This document shows, piece after piece, positions 9,127 through 17,729 of a stretch of 64,000 bases of DNA. Where the stretch lies: NCBI RefSeq assembly GCF_035712445.1, contig NZ_DASTAT010000062.1, positions 1 to 64,000 on the forward strand, read 5' to 3'. Under the pieces are notes generated by a model. It saw only the letters and a program-made list of their open reading frames with translations, was not told where the DNA came from and did not search any database. The stretch's first letter is position 1. Each line of letters begins with the position of its first letter. The DNA is from Oligoflexus sp. (lineage in GTDB: Bacteria > Bdellovibrionota_B > Oligoflexia > Oligoflexales > Oligoflexaceae). A program made the translations under genes and the position numbers.

Positions 9127-10979
9127 GTCTGAGCGTTCCTTTGATGCTATCGCTGGCCCTCTTGATCGGAGTTATTTGTCAGATTATCGCGCGCTTTTTG
9201 CAGCTGCCTGGCATAGTCCTTTTTTTACTGGCCGGTGTTGCCTTTGGTCCGGATGGACTGGGGGTGATCGATCCCGTGACGCTGGGTTCGCGCACGACCG
9301 AGCTGATTGGAATGGCGGTAGCCGTGATTCTTTTCGAAGGCGGCATGCTGCTCCGCATGGATGCGATGAAGCGCAATGCTGTCGTCATTCGACGGCTCAT
9401 TACCTCGGGCGCTGTACTGACAGCCATTGGCGGAACATTCGCTGCGCGTTTGATCATGGATTGGAGCTGGTCTCTGAGTTTTCTCTTCGGAACCCTGATC
9501 ATAGTCACAGGTCCGACCGTCGTCACTCCGCTTTTGCATCGCATCGGCATCCGGCGTAATCTTCAGACCATACTGCAGGCCGAGGGTGTGCTGATCGATC
9601 CGGTCGGGGCTTTGATCGCGGTGATTGGACTTGAAGTCGTGATCAGCGGCGCTCCGATGGATGCCGCCATCGGTTTCGCGGACCTCGGCTTCCGACTGGC
9701 CTTCGGAGGTGTGGCTGGAGCCTTGGGTGGGATGGCTTTGGTCTGGATTCTGCGGCGGCCGCATATCGTTCCCGATGAATATGCCAACATCTTGACTCTA
9801 GCTTCCGCGCTCGTCATTTTTCAAGCGAGCAACGCGATCTTTCATGAAAGCGGGATCATGACGGTGACGATCGCCGGCGTGGTCGTAGGAAACGGCAAAC
9901 TTCCCACGCGGCATAAAATGCTCGAATTCAAGGAGCAGCTGACGCTCCTCCTGATCGGACTTTTGTTTGTGGTGCTGACCGCTTCCATCCGTCTCGCCGA
10001 TATAGTGGAACTTGGCTGGGCCGGAGTCTTTACCGTGCTGAGTGTCATGTTTATCGTGCGGCCCATCGTTGTGATCTGGAGTTCCTGGGGCACCAAGCTG
10101 GGCAAACGGGAGCGACTTTTCATGTCCTTCCTTGCGCCGCGAGGGATTGTGGCCGCGGCGGTAGCCTCACTTTTTGCCACGCGACTTGCGGAAAATGGTC
10201 TAAGCGGTGGCAATCAGCTTCGGGCTTTGGTCTTTCTCGTGATCGCGACCACTGTGATCCTGCAGGGCCTTAGCGCTGATTTCGTGGCCGGATTCCTGGG
10301 TGTGCGTCGGCCGCGGAATAACGGTTATGTGATTCTGGGCGCGCATCGACTCGCGCGGGCGCTGGCGCAGAAGCTCATGGAAGGTGATCAGGATGTGGTC
10401 CTGCTCGATCGAGATGACCGCAAATGTCGCGAGGCCGAACGCGATGGGCTGCGCATCATACATGGCAATATCATGGAAGAGTCGGTTTTAAAAAGGGCCA
10501 TGGTGGATACGCGGCGCGGGGTCATCGGTCTTGTTAATAACGTCGGTGTGAATCTGGAGGCTTTGCGGAAGGTGCTGCAGCTATCCAAGGCCCCCCGGCT
10601 TTATCTGACGCAAAAAAACCGCGATGTCGATCACGAGACCTTGCGGAGCCTTATGGCGGTCGAAGCCTTCGGCCAGCCTGTGGATGCCGTTTATTGGAGC
10701 CATCTTCTGGATCGGCAGCAGGTGGAGTTGGTGACCCTCGTTCCAAAGCCGGGTGCCAGCGGCCAGGCATCCATTCAAAAGCACTGGCAGGATAAAGCCT
10801 ATGCGGTCCTGCCGTTGACCGTCACCCGCGCCGGACAGATCGAACCCTACGCATCGGATGTGGACCTCGCCAGCTGCTCGGAATTGACCATTCTTCTGCA
10901 TAGCCTTTCCTCGACGGAAATCCTTCAGGAGATCCTGCAGGACGGTGCCTGGCAACAGCCCGTGGGAACCAACGCCTGA
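9123..10979 (+). CDS. CPA-family Na+/H+ (or K+/H+) antiporter with C-terminal RCK-like domain
   Basis: The protein is 618 aa. About 12-13 hydrophobic spans fill residues 1-395, with the NhaP-type core motif EGVLIDPVGA where the Asp-Pro pair forms the ion site. The C-terminal cytoplasmic part (about 400-520) is a Rossmann-like TrkA-N/RCK domain (YVILGAHRLARALAQ) followed by a less conserved tail. The usual GxGxxG nucleotide loop is altered to GAHRLA, so nucleotide binding is uncertain. It likely exports Na+ or K+ for pH or volume control. It ends the operon with the DsbA-family and small helical proteins. Confidence 0.88.
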   Translation: MSLSVPLMLSLALLIGVICQIIARFLQLPGIVLFLLAGVAFGPDGLGVIDPVTLGSRTTELIGMAVAVILFEGGMLLRMDAMKRNAVVIRRLITSGAVLTAIGGTFAARLIMDWSWSLSFLFGTLIIVTGPTVVTPLLHRIGIRRNLQTILQAEGVLIDPVGALIAVIGLEVVISGAPMDAAIGFADLGFRLAFGGVAGALGGMALVWILRRPHIVPDEYANILTLASALVIFQASNAIFHESGIMTVTIAGVVVGNGKLPTRHKMLEFKEQLTLLLIGLLFVVLTASIRLADIVELGWAGVFTVLSVMFIVRPIVVIWSSWGTKLGKRERLFMSFLAPRGIVAAAVASLFATRLAENGLSGGNQLRALVFLVIATTVILQGLSADFVAGFLGVRRPRNNGYVILGAHRLARALAQKLMEGDQDVVLLDRDDRKCREAERDGLRIIHGNIMEESVLKRAMVDTRRGVIGLVNNVGVNLEALRKVLQLSKAPRLYLTQKNRDVDHETLRSLMAVEAFGQPVDAVYWSHLLDRQQVELVTLVPKPGASGQASIQKHWQDKAYAVLPLTVTRAGQIEPYASDVDLASCSELTILLHSLSSTEILQEILQDGAWQQPVGTNA

Positions 10980-11304
10980 ACCGAGGTGGAAACCTCGCTC
11001 GGAATGCCCAAGGATCAATCAGCCTTTGTCACAAGTTGCGGCACCCCGTCAGACGCCATTTATTTCGCGTCTGAGGGGGCTGTGAAAACCATTGAGCTTT
11101 GCCGGGTTTCCCATGAGTGCGACTTATGCGAAATTCGAACGAGTTAATTTGACATGATATAGCTGGACAGCACCCAAATTGCATGCAATATATGCGTAGG
11201 CTGGATGGACAAGGAACGCCATCATTAATGATTCCCGTAGGTTGCCTTATTGTCCAGAATTTTTCGACGGATACACAGGCGCCTCCGATGAAGGACTATC
11301 CTCC
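10980..11304. other. Intergenic stretch with inverted repeats
   Basis: No coding signal is seen. The stretch holds a short stem (10982-10987 with 10992-10997, loop GGAA) just after the antiporter stop. It also has a perfect 8-bp inverted repeat TCAGACGC/GCGTCTGA (11049-11056 and 11067-11074, 10-nt loop) and a perfect 12-base palindrome ATTGCATGCAAT at 11178-11189. A TTGACA at 11149-11154 could be a -35 element, but no convincing -10 follows at the right distance. The repeats may be transcription-end or operator structures for the flanking genes. Confidence 0.4.
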
Positions 11305-11490
11305 ATGAAAAGTTTGATGATGTCTCTGGCTCTTGTGATCGTGTCCACCGCTTGTACCACTGTTGGCAGCACCTCGACGGTTGCCAAGGACGAGGCTGGC
11401 GAAACCAAAAAAGATGGCGACGAAGAAGGTCTTCGCAAGGAAAGACAGCAGGCTCTGCTGGAAGCTTTGGAAGGCAAAAGCGCCAAGTAA
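11305..11490 (+). CDS. Small lipoprotein (61 aa)
   Basis: Start 11305 gives MKSLMMSLALVIVSTAC, a lipoprotein signal with the lipidated Cys in STAC; AAGGA precedes it by 10 nt. The mature peptide is about 45 residues, highly charged (KDEAGETKKDGDEEGLRKERQQ) and probably one helix. No family is recognised. It is a single-gene unit followed by a UUCG hairpin and faces the solute-binding-protein operon. Confidence 0.6.
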   Translation: MKSLMMSLALVIVSTACTTVGSTSTVAKDEAGETKKDGDEEGLRKERQQALLEALEGKSAK

Positions 11491-11502
11491 GGTTCGCTCG
11501 GC

Positions 11503-11522
11503 GGTCGACCTTCGGGTCGGCC
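11503..11522. terminator. UUCG-capped hairpin between convergent genes
   Basis: GGTCGACC, loop TTCG, GGTCGGCC forms an 8-bp stem (one G-U pair) closed by a stable UUCG tetraloop. It sits between the stop of the small lipoprotein (11490) and the stop of the facing gene (11527). There is no T-tract on either side, so termination is plausible but not certain. Confidence 0.5.
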
Positions 11523-11526
11523 TGCC

Positions 11527-12315
11527 TCATTCCCGCGGAAAGTCGTCAAGCGATTCGTAGCCGGTCATCGCCTTCTTCCCTTCCGCTGATTCCTCGAACA
11601 TCACCGAATCCTTCCAGATCTTTTCACAGAATTCCTTATGATTTTCATAGAAAGCCTTGGAAAAGGTGAAGTAGTAGTCGTTCATCTTGAGCGGTCCTTC
11701 ATACTTCCGAAGTCCCATATTCAGCTTTTTGTTGATGCGATTGGAATGCAGCGCAAGGCCATCGAGCTGCTTTTCCATGAGCCTTGTATACATCGCGTCC
11801 ACCGATTTGAATGTTTCCACGCTCGCGCCGGCTGCCTTCAATTCCTCGTTGATCGAATAACCCTCGCTGCTGCCGATACGCAGGCCTTTCAGAGTGCCGA
11901 GATTGGTCCCGTCCCAGGGCAGAACCTTGTCCTGCCTGGAATAAAGAAAATAGCCCGACTGCTTGAAGATGGTCCGGGTATCCACGGTTCCATCGGGGAG
12001 TTTCGGATAGACGGCCCAGTCCTCGCGATCGGTCCTATAGCTGACGATTCCATAGGCATCCACGCTGCCTGCTTTCATCAGGACGCGGCAGGCGGTGGGC
12101 GGGCGCCGCATCAGGTTCAGCTTCACGCCATGCTTCCGGCTTACGTGGCGCGCGAATTCAACGAGAATCCCCGGGTATTTCGAGTCTTCCAGGCCGGGTT
12201 TGTTATAAAGCGGATAGATGGCTTTGTCTTCCAGACAGAACCTGATTTCCGTCGGCGCGGCGGCATGGGCAGGGCCGGCCAAAGTCAGAAGGCTAAGGAG
12301 GAGCATGATGCGCAT
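11527..12315 (-). CDS. Periplasmic solute-binding-like protein (SBP_bac_3 type), third of three
   Basis: The protein is 262 aa with signal peptide MRIMLLLSLLTLAGPAHA. The fold reads as family-3 extracellular solute-binding protein, with hinge segments such as LKGLRIGSSEGYSINEEL and DGLALHSNRINKKL. It resembles the protein at 13107-13886 closely (shared MRRPxTAC, FLY, LPWDG, GYSI, VETFKS), so the two arose by duplication. No transporter permease or ATPase is nearby, so it may be a periplasmic sensor or scavenging protein. Last gene of a three-gene minus-strand operon. Confidence 0.8.
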   Translation of the reverse strand: MRIMLLLSLLTLAGPAHAAAPTEIRFCLEDKAIYPLYNKPGLEDSKYPGILVEFARHVSRKHGVKLNLMRRPPTACRVLMKAGSVDAYGIVSYRTDREDWAVYPKLPDGTVDTRTIFKQSGYFLYSRQDKVLPWDGTNLGTLKGLRIGSSEGYSINEELKAAGASVETFKSVDAMYTRLMEKQLDGLALHSNRINKKLNMGLRKYEGPLKMNDYYFTFSKAFYENHKEFCEKIWKDSVMFEESAEGKKAMTGYESLDDFPRE

Positions 12316-12324
12316 GGGAGGCTC

Positions 12325-13110
12325 CTATTTCCAGGCACAGGGCTGTTCGTATTTTTTGTAAAGACCGCAGACTTCACCGGATTTACGCATACCCCGAATG
12401 CAGTCTTCAAGCTTTTGGATGAAGGCGGCGCGATCCGGGATGCGCGGTGAATTCTTCGAGACGGCTATGAAATAATCAGCTTTCTGGATTTCAAGGTCCA
12501 TCAGCTTTATTTTATCCAAAAGTCCAATGCGTTTGGCAACCCAAAGGATGGTGGAGTCGGTCGAGACAAAGATGTCGATGCGATTGGCATCGAGCTTTCG
12601 GATATTGAATTCCTCTTTGGAACTTTCATCGAGCCGCTGCGCGGACTTCCGCTTCAAGACGTAGTCATAGAATTCTTTGGAATAGCGGAGGCCGATCGTG
12701 TGCCCCAGCCGGTACGGATCGAAGTCCTTGATGGATTTTATGGAATAGTTGCTGTCCGCACGGACGATTGGAATATAGCGGGAGGTGAGCATCACTTCCT
12801 TGCCGAAGTCCATGACCTTTTCCCGTTCTTTTTTATAGGAAAAGATGTTGATGTCCAGGGTGCCCTGTTCCATCCCCACCTGCATGCGTTCGATCGGCTG
12901 GTGTTTGAATTCAAAAGGCATCTGCAGGCGCGCCGAGCATTCTGTCAGGATTTCCTTCATAAGGCCGGGGGGATTGTCGGGGCGGCCGGCGAAGAAATAG
13001 GGTGGCCACTCGGGATCGTTGATCACGATGGGCTGCTGCTTATGTTCCTGGGCCTTTGCGAGCCCGTTGAAAGCGAGGCATCCTGTGACGGCGAAAAGCA
13101 GCAACCTCAT
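12325..13110 (-). CDS. Periplasmic solute-binding-like protein (SBP_bac_3 type), second of three
   Basis: The protein is 261 aa. Its signal peptide MRLLLFAVTGCLAFNGLAKA is followed by WPPYFFAGRPDNPPGLMKEIL, the usual opening of amino-acid-type solute-binding proteins, and by hinge and ligand-pocket elements (IDIFVSTDSTILWVAKRIG, DYFIAVSKNSP). It is more divergent than its two neighbours. The start overlaps the stop of the upstream copy (ATGA) and 9 nt separate it from the next gene, so the three form one operon. The ligand is unknown. Confidence 0.8.
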   Translation of the reverse strand: MRLLLFAVTGCLAFNGLAKAQEHKQQPIVINDPEWPPYFFAGRPDNPPGLMKEILTECSARLQMPFEFKHQPIERMQVGMEQGTLDINIFSYKKEREKVMDFGKEVMLTSRYIPIVRADSNYSIKSIKDFDPYRLGHTIGLRYSKEFYDYVLKRKSAQRLDESSKEEFNIRKLDANRIDIFVSTDSTILWVAKRIGLLDKIKLMDLEIQKADYFIAVSKNSPRIPDRAAFIQKLEDCIRGMRKSGEVCGLYKKYEQPCAWK

Positions 13111-13886
13111 GGAAAGTTCTCCAGTTTCTCGTATTTACTGATGGCCGCCATGCCCTCCGCTGACTTCAGATAGCGGGCGGCCTCTTTCCAGATCAGATCG
13201 GGGAGGGCGGGATATTTTTCCTGGAAGTGTTTGGAGAATTGAATGAAGTAGTCCTTGGTCTTGAGCGGCGGCTCGTATTTGTGAAGGAGGATCCGGTCGC
13301 TGATGCGATTGATCATGTCGTTATTCACGGCGACGGCGTCAATGTCGTTTTTCTGAAGTCGGCTGATCATTCCATCCAGGGATTTGAAGGTCTCAACCTT
13401 CACCCCGGCGTGAATCAGGTCGCTCACGATCGAATACCCATCAATCGCGCCCAGTCTTTTGCCTTTGAGACTGCTCAGGTTGCCATCCCACGGCAGGCTT
13501 TTGTCTTTGGTCGTATAAAGGAAATAGCTGGTCCGAATAACCGCCCGGTCGCCATCCGGTTCACCATTTTTCATGGGAAAAAGACCGATTTTCTCCCGCT
13601 CGGCGTTGTGACTCAAAAGGCCCACAGCGTCGACCTCGCCCTTTTCAAGCAGGACGGTGCAGGCGGTTTGCGGGCGTCTCATCACTTTGATATCGAGGCT
13701 GCTTTTGGATTTGAGGTGAGCTATGAGATCGAACACAAAGCCCGGATGGGTGGATTGCTCGGTTCCTGCTTTGTTATAGAAGTAGAATGATGGCTTATCG
13801 TCCAGACACCAACGGACCACCTGGGCCGGGGCGGCTGGGAGCGGGCCGCTGGAAAGGGCTAGGAATAGGAGAGTGTGGAAACGCAT
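13107..13886 (-). CDS. Periplasmic solute-binding-like protein (SBP_bac_3 type), first of three
   Basis: The protein is 259 aa with signal peptide MRFHTLLFLALSSGPLPAAPA. The core reads as family-3 solute-binding protein and is a close paralogue of 11527-12315: RWCLDDK against RFCLEDK, MRRPQTACTVL against MRRPPTACRVL, and SLPWDGN against VLPWDGT. The first-lobe Cys pair (CLDDK and TAC) is shared only by these two and could form a disulfide. First gene of the operon; its promoter must lie in 13887-14136, which it shares divergently with the TonB receptor gene. Confidence 0.8.
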   Translation of the reverse strand: MRFHTLLFLALSSGPLPAAPAQVVRWCLDDKPSFYFYNKAGTEQSTHPGFVFDLIAHLKSKSSLDIKVMRRPQTACTVLLEKGEVDAVGLLSHNAEREKIGLFPMKNGEPDGDRAVIRTSYFLYTTKDKSLPWDGNLSSLKGKRLGAIDGYSIVSDLIHAGVKVETFKSLDGMISRLQKNDIDAVAVNNDMINRISDRILLHKYEPPLKTKDYFIQFSKHFQEKYPALPDLIWKEAARYLKSAEGMAAISKYEKLENFP

Positions 13887-14136
13887 AGGTCTGCCTTTGA
13901 TGGAATGCGACTTCTTTTTTTGAGATTAGCATGGATCGGGAGGGTGGGGGGACGGCAGTAAATACCTCTTCGCACAAAAAACACTGGATAGGTCGTCTTT
14001 CTCGCTCAGGAAATACATTGGTTTTGTCGATTGCTCAAACTTTCCTGGTCTGCATGAAAGTACCAGACAAGCTTTATAAAGCAGAGTACAATTTTTCATT
14101 GCAATTCTTTCATGTATTTCGAGGCCAGGGAGGGTT

Positions 14137-16707
14137 ATGAAACGATTTGCGGTTCTAGTTCTGCTGAGCGGAGTGACGACCAGATTGGCGATTGCGCAGG
14201 AGGGGTCAGCACCGGAATCGACAGACAATCAGGTCAAGAAGGAGTCTGCGTCAGAGCCCAGGAAAGGGGAGCGCATGGAGGTCCTCGGCACCCACATCAA
14301 AAGAATTGATGTGGAAGGACCTTCGCCCGTGACGACCATAGAACAGGAGCAGATCAAGCAGTCCGGAGCTGAGTCGATTGGTGACGTTCTGCGCGATGAT
14401 GCTTTGAATATTTTCGGTTCCCGCCGCGAGAAATCCGGCGGCAACTTCTGGAGTGAATCGAGCGTGGAGCTCCGTGGACTTGGTCAGGCCCGGACTCTGG
14501 TTCTTCTGAACGGGAAACGGCTTCCTCGCGGCGGCAACTGGTCGGTTGATCTTAATATCATCCCGATTGCAGCTGTGGAACGTGTTGAAATTCTGCGCGA
14601 TGGGGCCTCGGCTATCTATGGCACGGATGCGCTCGGCGGGGTCGTGAACATCATCACCAAGAAGAACTTTGACGGTTCGGCCGCCACCATAAAAGCTTTG
14701 GTGCCCCAGGATCCAGGAGGTCAATCCAAGACGCTTTCCTATTACCAGGGGGTGCAGCTGGATAAGACCCAGATCTCTTTCATGTTGAATTTTAGAGATA
14801 CGGATACGGTTCACTGGAACCAGCGGAAAGATATTCTTGACACCAGCAAGGCCTACACCGATGGTGGTATGCCTGGCAACTATGTTGACGCTCGCGGTTA
14901 CGACAAGGCCTTCCCCAATTGCCCAGAATCCAACATCGTGGATTCCAAGTGTGTGGATCGCTATTGGGAAGATAGTATCCTTCAGCCGTCGATACAGACC
15001 TTGAGTTTTGTCAGTAACTTTACACATCGTTTGACAGATGACCTTGAAGTCTTTGGACGCGCTATTGTCAGTCGAAAGAACTCGGAGTATCAATGGGGGC
15101 CGGTCCAGCCCAAGAACTTCTTTAAGGTCAGCAAAGCAGCTGCGGTCAAGATGGTTGAAGGGCTTCAGATCAATGGCGTCGACTATTCCACAATTTTCGA
15201 TGCCGCGCGTAGCGACCGACCGATAACGTTAAAATTTGCCGTTGAAGAGGCTGGTCCACAGAAGCGTGAAGGCGTCGCTGATCTTTTCGGTTTGGGCCTA
15301 GGTGTCAAAGGGCCGATCTGGGACGATTTTGAGTGGGAAGTCTTTGTTGCGGCAGACAGAACCCAGCAGCGTGATACTCAAACCAATGGCGCGATCAAAA
15401 AGTCCGAGCTGATCGCGAAGATGGAAGCCGGAACTTACAACCCCTTTAAGGAATATGGCGAGCGCGGGGCGATTGACGACATTGAATTCAAGCCATGGGC
15501 GGAAGTGGAAAGCGGTTCGCGTGAGGTGAATGCGAAAATCAGTGGGCCACTGTTCGAACTGCCCGCAGGAACTGTTCAAGGAGCGGCCGGCGTGATCGGC
15601 GTGAATGAATACTTCAATGCCGACCGTGATCCTCAGTTGAATGAGAAAGAAGCCGATGGCACTGACTTTGATGGTGCGGACTTTACCGGCTTCACAGGTA
15701 CGGGCAATCGCCTTGTAACCTCGGCCTATGCTGAAGTGAGTGTGCCTGTCATCGAGCGTATGGAACTCCAATTGGCCGCCCGTTTCGATGAATACAGTGA
15801 TTTCGGAAATACCTTGAATCCCAAGATCGGCTGGCGCTATGCACCCGTCTCCTGGGCTTATCTGCGCTTTTCAGGCGGTCGCGGATTCCGTGCGCCGACT
15901 CTCGATGAACTCTATCGCGATGAATATCCTCAATTCGTGACGTTTACAGATGCGAAGACCGGGAGTTCGATGAGGATGTATATCAAGGGAGGTGGCAACA
16001 AGGACCTGTCTCCTGAGCGCTCCGAAGCGATCAGCTACGGACTGGGTCTGGAGCCTTTCGCGTTTATGTCCGTAACCGCTGACTACTGGCGTATGAACCT
16101 CATTGATCCCATCAGCTTCTCGGCGATGGCGTCCCTCACCCAGGCGGAGGCCAATGGCTATGACGTGAGCCGCTTCGCAACGATCACACGCGACCCTATC
16201 ACCAAGGATATCCTGGACGTGGTCGCTCCTTATCAGAATATGGGACGCAAGGAAGTCGCCGGTTACGATCTCACATCTGTGCTTACCCAAAAAACCAATG
16301 GCTTTGGAACCTTCCGCCTGCGTTCCAACCATAGTGTGATGCTGAAGTATAAGACCAAGGATTGGCCTCTTGATGAGCTGACCGATCGTAAAGGTTATGG
16401 TGGTAGTCCTCGCTGGCGAAACAATTCCAGCCTGGGCTGGTCTTTTGATGAATACTACGCCTCGCTTTCGGCTAACACCACGGCCGCCCAGAAGAGTGAT
16501 CCAAACCGTCAGAACTGGGTGAATTACTATACGGAATATTCAAGTTATCTGAAGTACAGAGCCCCATGGAAAGGCGAGCTTTCCTTCGGCATCGTGAACC
16601 TGGATAACCGCAAGCCTCCTCAAAACGACCGTCAGCCTGATATTAATGCCAGACTCTACAGTCTTTTGGGAAGGCGCTTCAATCTTGAATATACGCAGAA
16701 TTTTTAA
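14137..16707 (+). CDS. TonB-dependent outer-membrane receptor
   Basis: The protein is 856 aa with a signal peptide ending near AIAQ. A TonB-box-like ERMEVLGTHIKR segment is followed by the plug (about 60-180: PVTTIEQEQIKQSGAESIGDVL, LVLLNGKRLP, VERVEILRDGASAIYG, GGVVNIITKK). A 22-strand barrel then ends in the outer-membrane signature Phe (EYTQNF). It imports a large substrate across the outer membrane using TonB energy. The plug has the style of receptors for vitamin B12, iron complexes or saccharides, but no ligand can be assigned. A small lipoprotein 12 nt downstream is probably cotranscribed and may be its surface partner. Confidence 0.92.
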   Translation: MKRFAVLVLLSGVTTRLAIAQEGSAPESTDNQVKKESASEPRKGERMEVLGTHIKRIDVEGPSPVTTIEQEQIKQSGAESIGDVLRDDALNIFGSRREKSGGNFWSESSVELRGLGQARTLVLLNGKRLPRGGNWSVDLNIIPIAAVERVEILRDGASAIYGTDALGGVVNIITKKNFDGSAATIKALVPQDPGGQSKTLSYYQGVQLDKTQISFMLNFRDTDTVHWNQRKDILDTSKAYTDGGMPGNYVDARGYDKAFPNCPESNIVDSKCVDRYWEDSILQPSIQTLSFVSNFTHRLTDDLEVFGRAIVSRKNSEYQWGPVQPKNFFKVSKAAAVKMVEGLQINGVDYSTIFDAARSDRPITLKFAVEEAGPQKREGVADLFGLGLGVKGPIWDDFEWEVFVAADRTQQRDTQTNGAIKKSELIAKMEAGTYNPFKEYGERGAIDDIEFKPWAEVESGSREVNAKISGPLFELPAGTVQGAAGVIGVNEYFNADRDPQLNEKEADGTDFDGADFTGFTGTGNRLVTSAYAEVSVPVIERMELQLAARFDEYSDFGNTLNPKIGWRYAPVSWAYLRFSGGRGFRAPTLDELYRDEYPQFVTFTDAKTGSSMRMYIKGGGNKDLSPERSEAISYGLGLEPFAFMSVTADYWRMNLIDPISFSAMASLTQAEANGYDVSRFATITRDPITKDILDVVAPYQNMGRKEVAGYDLTSVLTQKTNGFGTFRLRSNHSVMLKYKTKDWPLDELTDRKGYGGSPRWRNNSSLGWSFDEYYASLSANTTAAQKSDPNRQNWVNYYTEYSSYLKYRAPWKGELSFGIVNLDNRKPPQNDRQPDINARLYSLLGRRFNLEYTQNF

Positions 16708-16719
16708 TCGGGGATGAGC

Positions 16720-17496
16720 ATGAAAATATTCCATATTCAAGGCATTGCGACCCTTTTGAGTCTACTGGCCCTATCCTGTGGGAAGCTCGAAGAAAAGGAT
16801 CAGAGTGTCCCGCGTGCGCCGATTGCCGATGTATCCGGGACCGGCATTGAAGCTATTTGGACCTATTGGACGGATTCCAATGCGTCCGCAACCTTTCCGA
16901 CTCCCATCCAGGTGACAAACGCGCGAGTCACGTTTGTAGGAACTCGCGAATTTTTTGTACAGGAATCGGCGTCGGGGCAAGGCGTCCATGTTTATTCAAC
17001 TTTGGGCAATAACACAGCTCCGACAGGTGTCGATCGATTGCCGGAAGTGGGTGATGTCGTCAGCTTCGGTGCCGTGAAGTGGACGTCTTTTCGCGGCGAG
17101 CGGGAGGTGACTGAGGTCACGGGATGGACCAAGGGAGAAAAGCGTTCGATTGACGACTTGATTTCTGAGGGCGATTCCATTGACTGGGATACGGCTTCTG
17201 CCCCCAATCTGAACAAAATCTTTCGGATTACGGCGAAGATCATGGACAGCCCCTGCAAGGCGGCGGGATCGTCACTCGTGAACTGGACGTTAAAGACTGC
17301 CGGCTATTCCGGTTCCGCGTTAATCCTAAGAACGACATGCAATACAGCGGCACTGGCCTGGGTTGCCGGGGTGTGCGTGAAGGTGGTGGGACCCATCTCA
17401 GTTTTTACGAACAACGGTGTCACGTCTTACCAGCTCCAGCATATACTTGCGGATGAGCCTGTTACCACGATCGCCTGCCCAACCGAAATTCAGTGA
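16720..17496 (+). CDS. Lipoprotein with OB-fold-like domain, partner of TonB receptor
   Basis: The protein is 258 aa. Start 16720 is preferred over 16714 because GGGGA then sits 5 nt upstream. Lipobox LALSC. The mature part has a strand pattern (VTNARVTFVGTREFFVQES, GVHVYSTL, VGDVVSFGAVKW) like OB-fold domains of the DUF5689/nucleic-acid-binding type, then a second similar segment (FRITAKIMDSPC, VCVKVVGPIS). It directly follows the TonB receptor and precedes a strong terminator, so the two form an operon. A role in presenting ligand to the receptor is inference. Confidence 0.65.
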   Translation: MKIFHIQGIATLLSLLALSCGKLEEKDQSVPRAPIADVSGTGIEAIWTYWTDSNASATFPTPIQVTNARVTFVGTREFFVQESASGQGVHVYSTLGNNTAPTGVDRLPEVGDVVSFGAVKWTSFRGEREVTEVTGWTKGEKRSIDDLISEGDSIDWDTASAPNLNKIFRITAKIMDSPCKAAGSSLVNWTLKTAGYSGSALILRTTCNTAALAWVAGVCVKVVGPISVFTNNGVTSYQLQHILADEPVTTIACPTEIQ

Positions 17497-17506
17497 TACC
17501 CTCGAT

Positions 17507-17534
17507 GCCCGCCTTCTACGGCGGGCCTTTTTTT
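17507..17534 (+). terminator. Rho-independent terminator
   Basis: GCCCGCC, loop TTCTAC, GGCGGGC, then C and seven Ts. It ends the TonB receptor and lipoprotein operon 10 nt after the stop. Confidence 0.92.
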
Positions 17535-17626
17535 GATGACTTGTCATGGACTTGTGAATCAGGGCGAAGATTCGTGCAGGCCATGTTTGGTGATCAAGAA
17601 AATTTGCGAAGAATAGTGACAGGGAT

Positions 17627-17638
17627 CGCATATATGCG
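17627..17638. promoter_or_regulatory. 12-base palindrome upstream of the sensor kinase
   Basis: CGCATATATGCG is a perfect palindrome, extended by flanking GAT/GTC to an 18-base imperfect one. It lies 92 bases before the start of the kinase gene in an AT-rich region that must hold its promoter. A dimeric regulator site is plausible. Confidence 0.3.
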
Positions 17639-17729
17639 GTCAAGGTTCACTATTGATTGGTATTCACTCACTTAAGTTGTACAGCATTCACACCGAACCA
17701 CGACCCATGGACCACCTTAGGGACAGGGT

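Noticed and set aside
10982..10997. Hairpin CGAGGT-GGAA-ACCTCG as a terminator of the antiporter operon
   Set aside because: The stem is only 6 bp and no T-tract follows, so it is noted in the intergenic entry but not called as a terminator.
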